Assembly (NCBI GenBank): GCA_900555075.1
Contig: USJO01000034.1
Coordinates: 1-12,178, forward strand
Direction of reading: 5' to 3'
Length of the DNA: 12,178 nucleotides
DNA from: an uncultured Clostridium sp.
Lineage (GTDB): Bacteria; Bacillota; Clostridia; TANB77; CAG-508
The translations under genes and the position numbers were made by a program. Positions 1-6,758 of the stretch are shown here, in pieces; positions within the stretch are counted from its first letter, which is position 1, and each line of letters opens with the position of its first letter. Under the pieces are notes generated by a model. That model searched no databases. It saw only the letters and a program-made list of their open reading frames with translations, and was not told where the DNA came from.

Positions 1-54
1 GCATCGGACTCTGACTCCGACATTTCGTAGGTTCGAATCCTACCACCCCAGCCA
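1..54 (+). tRNA. tRNA-Gln (CTG), 5' end cut by window edge
   Basis: Only the 3' part of the tRNA is present. The anticodon arm pairs 4-8 with 16-20 (TCGGA/TCCGA) around the 7-base loop CTCTGAC, putting anticodon CTG at 11-13 (glutamine). The T arm pairs 27-31 with 39-43 around loop TTCGAAT. The 3' acceptor strand is 44-50, followed by discriminator G51 and an encoded CCA at 52-54. The acceptor end CACCCCAG-CCA fits bacterial tRNA-Gln. The variable region comes out at 6 bases by this pairing, one more than usual. The 5' acceptor strand and most of the D arm lie outside the window. Confidence 0.9.
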
Positions 55-56
55 AT

Positions 57-78
57 AAAAATTTTTGTAGATTTTTTT
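57..78 (+). terminator. possible weak terminator after tRNA-Gln
   Basis: An A/T-only hairpin (AAAAAT at 57-62 with ATTTTT at 71-76) ends in a run of seven T (72-78) shortly after the tRNA. There is no G-C pair in the stem, so this rests mainly on the T run and its position. Confidence 0.3.
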
Positions 79-135
79 CAAAGACCTGATATAACTGGAT
101 TTCAAGACCACAAAAAATTCGACAAACACAAAAAC

Positions 136-164
136 TTGAATATTTTACATAATTGGTGTATAAT
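136..164 (+). promoter_or_regulatory. promoter of the spoIIID-like gene
   Basis: TTGAAT (136-141) and a perfect TATAAT (159-164) are separated by 17 bp, a good sigma-A type promoter. Transcription would start near 171. In Bacillus, spoIIID is expressed from a sigma-E promoter; I could not align a convincing sigma-E site here. The expected leader contains a small hairpin, ATTGC-GAAA-GCAAT (172-185), with a GNRA-type tetraloop just upstream of the ribosome binding site. Confidence 0.6.
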
Positions 165-197
165 ATAAGTAATTGCGAAAGCAATAATATATTGTTT

Positions 198-203
198 GAG
201 GAG
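198..203 (+). promoter_or_regulatory. ribosome binding site deciding the start of the spoIIID-like gene
   Basis: GAGGAG ends 10 bases before ATG 214. The upstream in-frame TTG at 196 overlaps this site and has no ribosome binding site of its own, so ATG 214 is the likely start. Confidence 0.75.
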
Positions 204-213
204 AAAGATATTT

Positions 214-486
214 ATGACAACAACTCAAAAAGAATGTTCTAGGGCTACTTTGGAAGCATTATACTGTGTAGAATATAATGCTACTGTAAGAGAAATTGCT
301 GAAGAGTTTGGCATATCCAAGAGCACTGTATACCTTGATCTAACCCAAAGAATACCTTGTAATTTGAAACTTTTACGCAAACAGGTTAGAGATGTTCTGG
401 ATAAGAATAAGAAGGAACGGTCTTATAGAGGTGGTATGGCAACGCAGAAAAAGTATCTGGAAATTAAACAGGCTAAGGAAGAGTAA
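214..486 (+). CDS. spoIIID: SpoIIID-like sporulation transcription regulator
   Basis: This 90-residue protein matches the SpoIIID family in length and layout (Bacillus SpoIIID is about 93 residues). A helix-turn-helix spans about residues 24-46 (TVREIAEEFGISKSTVYLDLTQR), with the SKSTV recognition-helix core followed by a DLT-R-P motif. A basic C-terminal region (64-82) carries RGG-x-AT-xx-KY, which in the family is the second DNA-contacting element. The known role of the family is to activate and repress mother-cell genes during endospore formation. Start ATG 214 is chosen because of the GAGGAG site. The first 20 residues differ clearly from Bacillus. The gene has its own promoter and a terminator overlapping its stop codon, so it appears monocistronic. 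Assignment is by remembered family motifs; whether the organism sporulates cannot be seen here. Confidence 0.87.
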   Translation: MTTTQKECSRATLEALYCVEYNATVREIAEEFGISKSTVYLDLTQRIPCNLKLLRKQVRDVLDKNKKERSYRGGMATQKKYLEIKQAKEE

Positions 487-505
487 TACTCTTCCTTATA
501 TATTT
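475..505 (+). terminator. terminator-like hairpin overlapping the spoIIID-like stop codon
   Basis: A perfect 10-bp inverted repeat, AAGGAAGAGT (475-484) and ACTCTTCCTT (488-497), encloses a 3-base loop. The TAA stop (484-486) sits at the hairpin apex. The downstream tract (ATATATTT) is only weakly T-rich, so termination efficiency is uncertain. Confidence 0.6.
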
Positions 506-593
506 GAAAACAAAAAATTTTTAAGCCATTTTTAAGCTGTTTTAAATATAATTACTAATTACAAAAATTATTAAATATGGGATTACTCCACTA

Positions 594-622
594 TTGTAAA
601 ATTAAAATAAATAAGATATAAT
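594..622 (+). promoter_or_regulatory. promoter of the fused activase gene
   Basis: TTGTAA (594-599) and TATAAT (617-622) are separated by exactly 17 bp. The expected start near 629 gives a leader of about 45 bases ending in AGAGGA (664-669), 5 bases before ATG 675. Confidence 0.7.
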
Positions 623-674
623 GTACAAATGGTAATTTTATAAAGATACCTATTAAAACAGAAAGAGGAATATA

Positions 675-3600
675 ATGAAAGAAGTTATACATATAGGAAT
701 TGACGTTGGTTCAACAACTGTTAAAGTTGTAGTTATGAATCACAATTTAGAAGTATTATATACAACATATAAAAGACATTTTTCAGACACAAAAAATACA
801 GTTTGTAACTGTTTAGAAGAATTAGTCAATAAGTTTGAAAATTATGATATGACAATAGCTTTAACAGGTTCAGGAGCTTTATCAGTATCAGAATTTTTAG
901 GCTTACCATTTATACAAGAGGTTGTTGCTTGTAAAAGAACAGTTGAAAAATATATACCACAAACTGATGTAGTAATAGAACTTGGAGGAGAAGATGCTAA
1001 AATAATATATTTTGGAAAGTCTATTGAACAAAGAATGAATGGAACATGTGCAGGAGGTACAGGAGCATTCTTAGATCAAATGGCAACTCTTTTAAATACA
1101 ACTACACCAGGATTAAATGAACTTGCAAAGGATTATAACACAATTTATCCAATAGCTTCAAGATGTGGAGTTTTTGCAAAAACAGATATACAACCATTAT
1201 TAAATGAAGGCGCTGCAAAAGAAGATATTGCTGCATCTATATTTCAAGCGGTTGTAAACCAAACTATCTCAGGACTGGCTTGTGGTAGACCGATAAGAGG
1301 GAATGTTGCATTTTTAGGCGGTCCTCTAAGTTACTTATCGGAGTTAAGAAAAAGATTTATAGAAACCTTAAAACTAGCTCAAGATGAAATAATAGTACCA
1401 AAAGATGCTCATCTGCTAGTAGCAAAAGGTGCAACACTAGATTCCATAAATTACAATCCAATCTCAATTGAAAAATTAAAAAGTAAAATAGAATTATTAA
1501 AGAATTATTATGATACAACATCAAATTCCTTAAAGCCTTTATTTACAATAGAAAGCGAATATAAAGAGTTTAAAGAAAGACATAGCAAACATACTGTACC
1601 AAAGAAAGAATTAGATAAATTTAGTGGAGACTGTTTCCTAGGAATCGATGCAGGCTCAACAACAAGTAAAATAGTTTTGATAGATAATGAGGCAAATCTA
1701 TTATACTCTTCATATAAAAACAATGAAGGAAAGCCACTTCAAACAGTCATAAATATGCTAAAAGATTTATATAGTGTGTTACCTAAAAAAGCAGTTATAA
1801 GATATGCTGGCTCAACAGGGTATGGAGAAAAATTAATACAAACTGCTTTGAGCTTAGAGCTTGGAGAAATTGAAACAATAGCACATTATACAGCAGCTAA
1901 GAAGTTTATGCCTAATGCTACAAGTATTGTAGATATTGGTGGACAAGATATGAAATACATAAAAATAAAAGACGGTGCTATTGATAATATAATGCTAAAT
2001 GAAGCCTGTTCATCTGGCTGTGGTTCATTTATTGAAACCTTTGCAAAGAGTTTAAATTTAAGCATTGAAGAATTTGTAGAAGAGGCAATAAAGTCAAATA
2101 AACCAGTAGATTTAGGTTCAAGATGTACAGTATTTATGAATTCAAAAATAAAACAGGCACAAAAAGAAGGCTATAAGGTAGGAGATATTTCAGCAGGACT
2201 TTCATATTCAGTTATAAAAAATGCAATTCAAAAAGTTATGAAAATTAGAGATGTTGAAACTTTAGGAAATTCAATTGTTGTACAAGGTGGAACCTTCTAT
2301 AATGATGCTGTTCTAAGAGCTTTTGAATTAATAGTAGGAAAAGAGGTCATAAGACCTGATATTGCAGGACTTATGGGGGCATATGGAATAGCAGTGTTAG
2401 CTAAAGAAGAATTTGAGGCTAAAAACGATAAGCAGTATATTTCAAAAATTACAAAAAATGAAGAATTAGATAATTTAAAAATAACAGTTCTACATACAAG
2501 ATGTCATGGATGTGAAAATAATTGCTTACTGACAGTTAATGAATTCTCAACAGGAAAAAAATTTATAACAGGAAACAGATGTGAAAAAGGAGCCGGAATA
2601 GAAAAAAGCAAGACGCAGCTTCCTAATTTGTATAAATACAAATATCAAAGGTTGTTTGGCTATAAACCATTAGATGAAGAGGATGCAAAACGTGGAACAA
2701 TAGGAATTCCAAGAGTTTTAAATATGTATGAGGATTATCCTTTCTGGTTTACACTATTTACAAATTTAGGGTTTAGGGTAATCTTGTCAGAAAAGAGCGA
2801 TAGAAAAACATATGAAAAAGGTATGGAATCAATGCCATCAGAATCAGTATGCTATCCAGCAAAATTAAGTCATGGACATATTGTAAGTTTAATTAATCAA
2901 GGAATAAAAACCATATTTTATCCATGCATGATGTATTCAAGACAAGAGGATAGTGAAGCAAACAATAAATACAATTGTCCAATAGTTATCTCATATTCAG
3001 AGGTTTTAAAAAACAATGTAGAGGATTTAAATAAAAAAGGAATAAGATTTATCAATCCGTTCTTACCTTTTGACAAACAAGAACTAGTAAAAAGACTTTA
3101 TGAATTGGAGGATTTTAAAGAATATAGCTTTACAAAAAAGGAGCTAAAAAAAGCCGTACAAAAGGCTGAAGAGGAATATCAAAGATATAAAGCAGATATA
3201 AGACAAAAAGGAGAAGAGGCTTTAAAATATATTGAAGAAAACAATCTAAAAGGAATAGTACTAGCAGGTAGACCATACCACATAGATCCAGAGATAAATC
3301 ACGGAATTGATACAATGATAACCTCACTTGGATTATGTGTCTTATCAGAAGATAGTGTGGCACATCTATCAACAGTACAAAGACCAATAAGAGTTGTAGA
3401 CCAATGGGTATTTCATTCACGACTATACAGAGCAGCAGATGTTGTAGGAAGAAATAAAAATTTGGAATTGGTGCAATTAAACTCATTTGGTTGTGGCGTA
3501 GATGCTGTTACAACAGATCAGGTGGAAGAAATTTTATCAAGTTTTGGAAAAATGTACACGTTGATTAAAATTGATGAAGTAAACAATCTAGGAGCAATTA

Positions 3601-4991
3601 GAATAAGAATACGTTCTTTAATTGCAAGTATGAATAAAAGAAATAAGGTACAACCAAAATGTTGTGGCAATTATGAAATACAAAAAGTAGAATTTACAAA
3701 AGATATGAAAAAGGACTATACCATTTTAATACCACAGATGTCGCCAGTACATTTTGAAATGTTTGAAGTAGTTTTGCAATCAGAAGGTTACAAGGCAAAA
3801 CTTTTAAGAGAATCTACTCAACATACAGTAGAAGTAGGTCTAAAATATGTTAATAATGATGCATGTTATCCATCGATACTAACAATTGGGCAATTAATTG
3901 AAGAGGTGGAATCTGGAAAATACGATGTAAATAAACTAGCATTAATGATGTCACAAACAGGTGGAGGATGTAGAGCAACAAACTACATAGGCTTTATCAG
4001 AAAAGCATTAAGAGATGCAGGATATCCAAATATACCAGTAATCTCCTTCAATTTTGCTGGACTTGAAAAGAATTCAGGCTTTAAAATAACCTTACGTTTA
4101 GTTAAAAAGTTAGTAAAAGCTACAATTTATGGTGATTTACTACAAAAATTATTACACAGAAACAAGGCTTATGAAGTAAACAAAGGTGAAACAGAAAAAT
4201 TATATTACATATGGCTAGAAAAATGTAAGAAGTTAGTAATTGAAACATCTATTAAGGAATTTAATCAAAGCTTATATGAGATGGTTAATGACTTTGAAAA
4301 GATAGAACTTAATACCTTAAAAGAAAAACCAAAAATAGGTATTGTAGGAGAAATATTAATCAAATATCATCCTTTTGGAAATAATTATTGCACAGACCTT
4401 ATAGAAAAAGAAGGGGCAGAAGTTATAATGCCAGACTTAATGGGGTTTGTAAAATATATAATAATGAACAGTATTGTGAAAGTAAAATTGTTGGGAAGCG
4501 GGAAAATTAGTGCTCCAATATATAAAATGGCTTTAAATATGATAAATAAAATAGAAAAGGACTATAAACAAGCACTAGTAAATTCAAGCAAAGGTTACCT
4601 ACCACCATGCAATATAGAAGAATTAGCAGAAAAGGTGGAGGGCATATTGTCAACAGGAAATCAAACAGGAGAAGGTTGGATACTAACAGCTGAAATGCTA
4701 GAGTTTATGCAACACGGAATACAAAACATAGTATGTTTACAACCATTTGCATGTTTACCAAATCACGTAGTAGGAAAGGGTGTAATAAAAACAATAAGGA
4801 ACAAATATCCAGAAGCAAACATTGCCGCAATTGACTATGACCCAGGAGCAAGTGAAAGTAACCAAATAAACAGAATAAAACTACTACTAACAATAGCAAA
4901 AGACAATATAAAGCTAAAAGAGAAAAGAAAGATAATAGAAATAGAAGAAAATAAAAAAGAAAAAGAAACAGCAAAATTGAAGCATAATTAG
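675..4991 (+). CDS. fused 2-hydroxyacyl-CoA dehydratase activase-like iron-sulfur protein
   Basis: A 1438-residue soluble protein. Two BadF/BadG/BcrA/BcrD-type ATPase (activase, ASKHA fold) domains lie in tandem. Domain 1 (about 5-265) has phosphate loop GIDVGSTT (8-15) and cysteines C125 and C164. Domain 2 (about 320-580) has GIDAGSTT from 323 and C445 and C484. Both pairs are 39 residues apart, as in the activator of 2-hydroxyglutaryl-CoA dehydratase, where they bind a [4Fe-4S] cluster. A cysteine cluster follows (C610, C613, C617, C636). From 676 comes a DUF2229-like region (C726, C751, C768), then blocks with GRPYH (865-869), C940, C1064, C1099, C1239 and QPFACLPNH (C1360), resembling dehydratase subunits. 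The last 30 residues are Lys/Glu-rich. Such proteins are annotated in anaerobes as acyl-CoA dehydratase activase-related; the substrate is unknown. By family, the activase couples ATP hydrolysis to low-potential electron transfer. The gene appears to be transcribed alone, and no dehydratase subunit genes are nearby. Confidence 0.88.
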   Translation: MKEVIHIGIDVGSTTVKVVVMNHNLEVLYTTYKRHFSDTKNTVCNCLEELVNKFENYDMTIALTGSGALSVSEFLGLPFIQEVVACKRTVEKYIPQTDVVIELGGEDAKIIYFGKSIEQRMNGTCAGGTGAFLDQMATLLNTTTPGLNELAKDYNTIYPIASRCGVFAKTDIQPLLNEGAAKEDIAASIFQAVVNQTISGLACGRPIRGNVAFLGGPLSYLSELRKRFIETLKLAQDEIIVPKDAHLLVAKGATLDSINYNPISIEKLKSKIELLKNYYDTTSNSLKPLFTIESEYKEFKERHSKHTVPKKELDKFSGDCFLGIDAGSTTSKIVLIDNEANLLYSSYKNNEGKPLQTVINMLKDLYSVLPKKAVIRYAGSTGYGEKLIQTALSLELGEIETIAHYTAAKKFMPNATSIVDIGGQDMKYIKIKDGAIDNIMLNEACSSGCGSFIETFAKSLNLSIEEFVEEAIKSNKPVDLGSRCTVFMNSKIKQAQKEGYKVGDISAGLSYSVIKNAIQKVMKIRDVETLGNSIVVQGGTFYNDAVLRAFELIVGKEVIRPDIAGLMGAYGIAVLAKEEFEAKNDKQYISKITKNEELDNLKITVLHTRCHGCENNCLLTVNEFSTGKKFITGNRCEKGAGIEKSKTQLPNLYKYKYQRLFGYKPLDEEDAKRGTIGIPRVLNMYEDYPFWFTLFTNLGFRVILSEKSDRKTYEKGMESMPSESVCYPAKLSHGHIVSLINQGIKTIFYPCMMYSRQEDSEANNKYNCPIVISYSEVLKNNVEDLNKKGIRFINPFLPFDKQELVKRLYELEDFKEYSFTKKELKKAVQKAEEEYQRYKADIRQKGEEALKYIEENNLKGIVLAGRPYHIDPEINHGIDTMITSLGLCVLSEDSVAHLSTVQRPIRVVDQWVFHSRLYRAADVVGRNKNLELVQLNSFGCGVDAVTTDQVEEILSSFGKMYTLIKIDEVNNLGAIRIRIRSLIASMNKRNKVQPKCCGNYEIQKVEFTKDMKKDYTILIPQMSPVHFEMFEVVLQSEGYKAKLLRESTQHTVEVGLKYVNNDACYPSILTIGQLIEEVESGKYDVNKLALMMSQTGGGCRATNYIGFIRKALRDAGYPNIPVISFNFAGLEKNSGFKITLRLVKKLVKATIYGDLLQKLLHRNKAYEVNKGETEKLYYIWLEKCKKLVIETSIKEFNQSLYEMVNDFEKIELNTLKEKPKIGIVGEILIKYHPFGNNYCTDLIEKEGAEVIMPDLMGFVKYIIMNSIVKVKLLGSGKISAPIYKMALNMINKIEKDYKQALVNSSKGYLPPCNIEELAEKVEGILSTGNQTGEGWILTAEMLEFMQHGIQNIVCLQPFACLPNHVVGKGVIKTIRNKYPEANIAAIDYDPGASESNQINRIKLLLTIAKDNIKLKEKRKIIEIEENKKEKETAKLKHN

Positions 4992-5004
4992 TATTTTAAA
5001 TAAT

Positions 5005-5035
5005 AGGACGTGCAATGCACGTCTTAAATTTTATA
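5005..5035 (+). terminator. terminator after the fused activase gene
   Basis: A perfect 7-bp stem GACGTGC (5007-5013) / GCACGTC (5017-5023) with loop AAT extends by a G-T and an A-T pair. It is followed by TAAATTTTA, an interrupted T tract. It lies 14 bases after the stop codon. Confidence 0.65.
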
Positions 5036-5063
5036 GATAAAATAAGTTTTAATAATAATTATG

Positions 5064-5093
5064 TTTACAACATAAGGTTACATATGTTATAAT
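5064..5093 (+). promoter_or_regulatory. promoter of the beta-CASP gene, with overlapping dyads
   Basis: TTTACA (5064-5069) and TATAAT (5088-5093) are 18 bp apart, with an extended -10 element TGT at 5085-5087. The element ATGTT/AACAT occurs three times over it: 5061-5065, inverted at 5069-5073, and at 5084-5088. These form a 13-bp dyad over the -35 and a wider dyad AACATA-N8-TATGTT (5069-5088) filling the spacer, which suggests an operator. Confidence 0.6.
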
Positions 5094-5116
5094 AATAAAG
5101 CATTAAGTTATAACAA

Positions 5117-5144
5117 CTATATATTAAAAAATTTTAATGTATAG
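5117..5144 (+). promoter_or_regulatory. leader hairpin upstream of the beta-CASP gene
   Basis: Left arm 5117-5127 pairs with 5134-5144 (11 bp including one U-G pair) around a short A/T loop. It lies in the predicted 5' leader of about 95 bases, some 35 bases before the ribosome binding site. It is not followed by a T tract, so it is not a terminator. Its function is unknown. Confidence 0.45.
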
Positions 5145-5178
5145 AAAATTTTGAAGTTTTGTTAAATGCTCTAAATTT

Positions 5179-5184
5179 AGGAGG
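5179..5184 (+). promoter_or_regulatory. ribosome binding site deciding the beta-CASP start
   Basis: A full AGGAGG ends 10 bases before ATG 5195. The upstream in-frame TTG at 5159 has no such site, and translation from it would read through this one, so ATG 5195 is preferred. Confidence 0.8.
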
Positions 5185-5194
5185 AAAAATTTTA

Positions 5195-6616
5195 ATGAGT
5201 AAAGGCATACGGTCAAATTTTTATGCAGACATTATGTCCATGCATCAAGAAGTAACAGGTTCATGCAATTTGGTAGTTGTAAAATTTCCAAATGGAGAAA
5301 CAACTAAATTCATGGTGGACTGTGGACTTTTCCAAGAAAAAGAACATTATGAAGACAATGACAAAATGATTTGTAAACCAGAAAACCTTGAATTTGTACT
5401 GATTACACATAACCACATAGATCATACTGGTAGATTACCTTTTTTGATAAAGAAGGGGTATGCTGGGAAAATCTATACAACAAACATCACGGCAGATTTG
5501 CTTCCTTTAGCGTTATATGATAGCTATCGGGTTCTTAATGATCTTGCAAAAAGAAAGAATACTACTCCACTTTACACGTTAGCAAATGTTGAGAAAACCA
5601 TAGAAAAGACTTTGGGTTGTAATTTCAATGAAGCAGTAAAAGTAACACCAAATATTGAAGTGACTTTTTTTAAAAATGGGCATCTAATAGGTGCTGCAAT
5701 CATTTTGGTAAAAATCTCTTATCCTGGTTATGAAGACATTAATCTTTTATTTACAGGAGATTATAACAACAAAAATCTTTTCTTTGATGTTGAACCACTT
5801 CCATTGGATGTAAGAAAGCTACCACTTACTGTGATACAAGAATCCACATATGGATATGTTGATTCTAATAAAACAGAAGTTGTATATGAGAAAAATGTAC
5901 TAAAAGCAATTAATGAAGGTAAAACAGTAATTTCACCTGTTTTTTCTTTAGGAAGAGCTCAAGAAATTTTGTACGTTCTCAAGCAAATGCAAAAGCAAGG
6001 AAAGCTTTCTACTTCAATTCCAATCTACTTTGATGGGAAACTTGCAATTCAGTATACAGAAATCTTTCTCAAGAAAAAGATTGGAATAAAAGCTGAAATG
6101 GTGAATTTCCTACCAGAGAATTTGGTATATGTGGATAAAACAACGAGGGGAAGCATTATACTAGACAGGAGCACAAAAATTATTGTAACAACATCAGGAA
6201 TGGGCTCATATGGACCGGCTCAATTGTATATTCCTACATTTTTGCTAACAAAAAATGCTCTAATTCACTTTACTGGATATACTGCAGAGGGAAGCTTAGG
6301 GAGAACTTTAAAGGAGGCAGAACAGGGAGAAGTTGTGAATATATTTGGCTTATCACTTGTAAAAAGAGCTGATGTCGAATATACTTCAGAATATTCTGCA
6401 CATGCAAAAGCTGATGAAATGATAGAGTTTTTAAAACAGTTTGATAACTTAAATCTTGTTTTAGTAAACCATGGACAATCAGATGTAAAAGAAACCTTTG
6501 CAAAACGTATTTTGAATGAAATTAAAACAAAATATGTTGGAATACTTGGAAGCGGATACTTGTTTAGAGTAAGCAACTATGGATTAATAAAGACAATGGG
6601 AACAAAATTCGAATAA
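5195..6616 (+). CDS. metallo-beta-lactamase/beta-CASP fold protein, probable RNA nuclease
   Basis: This 473-residue protein has the full set of metal and beta-CASP motifs. These are D42 (VDCG), HNHIDH (H72, H74, D76, H77), H163 (GHLIGA), D189 (TGDY), the acidic motif A at E216 (QESTYG), motif B at H403 (SAHA) and motif C at H426 (VNHG). The beta-CASP insert spans about 225-390, with SPVFSLGRAQE (247-257) and TSGMGSYGPA (333-342). The architecture is that of the YSH1/CPSF73-like group (COG1236), zinc-dependent RNA endo- or exonucleases. It is shorter than, and lacks the C-terminal domain of, RNase J (about 555 residues), so it is probably not RNase J itself. No signal peptide is seen, so it should be cytoplasmic. 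It is monocistronic, between two terminators. An intact active site is visible; the RNA substrate is not known. Confidence 0.85.
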   Translation: MSKGIRSNFYADIMSMHQEVTGSCNLVVVKFPNGETTKFMVDCGLFQEKEHYEDNDKMICKPENLEFVLITHNHIDHTGRLPFLIKKGYAGKIYTTNITADLLPLALYDSYRVLNDLAKRKNTTPLYTLANVEKTIEKTLGCNFNEAVKVTPNIEVTFFKNGHLIGAAIILVKISYPGYEDINLLFTGDYNNKNLFFDVEPLPLDVRKLPLTVIQESTYGYVDSNKTEVVYEKNVLKAINEGKTVISPVFSLGRAQEILYVLKQMQKQGKLSTSIPIYFDGKLAIQYTEIFLKKKIGIKAEMVNFLPENLVYVDKTTRGSIILDRSTKIIVTTSGMGSYGPAQLYIPTFLLTKNALIHFTGYTAEGSLGRTLKEAEQGEVVNIFGLSLVKRADVEYTSEYSAHAKADEMIEFLKQFDNLNLVLVNHGQSDVKETFAKRILNEIKTKYVGILGSGYLFRVSNYGLIKTMGTKFE

Positions 6617-6646
6617 AAAAGGGGGCAATAGCTCCCTTTTTATTTA
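6616..6646 (+). terminator. strong terminator after the beta-CASP gene
   Basis: GGGGGC (6621-6626) pairs with GCTCCC (6631-6636; one G-T pair) around loop AATA. It is extended by an A run (6616-6620) pairing with a T run (6637-6641), then TTTAT. It begins at the last base of the stop codon. Confidence 0.9.
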
Positions 6647-6699
6647 TAAAGAAATTAAAAATAAATAGAAATATTAGCAAACAAATTTTCTGAAATCTA

Positions 6700-6728
6700 T
6701 TGACAAATAAAAATAAAAGATATAAAAT
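6700..6728 (+). promoter_or_regulatory. promoter of recN
   Basis: A consensus TTGACA (6700-6705) and TAAAAT (6723-6728) are separated by 17 bp. I see no Firmicute-type LexA box (GAAC-N4-GTTC) in the region up to the start codon, so SOS control is not indicated. Confidence 0.75.
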
Positions 6729-6758
6729 ATCTGCGAACAAGATTTCGGGAGGTTTAGT

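Noticed and set aside
1..54. tRNA-Gln 3' end as an integration site for a mobile element
   Set aside because: No repeat of the tRNA 3' end occurs elsewhere in the window, and no integrase or phage-like genes follow.
518..537. Tandem 9-mer TTTTTAAGC at 518-526 and 529-537, 11 bp apart
   Set aside because: Two copies of a short A/T-rich word before the activase promoter, on the expected helical phase but too little to call an operator or iteron.
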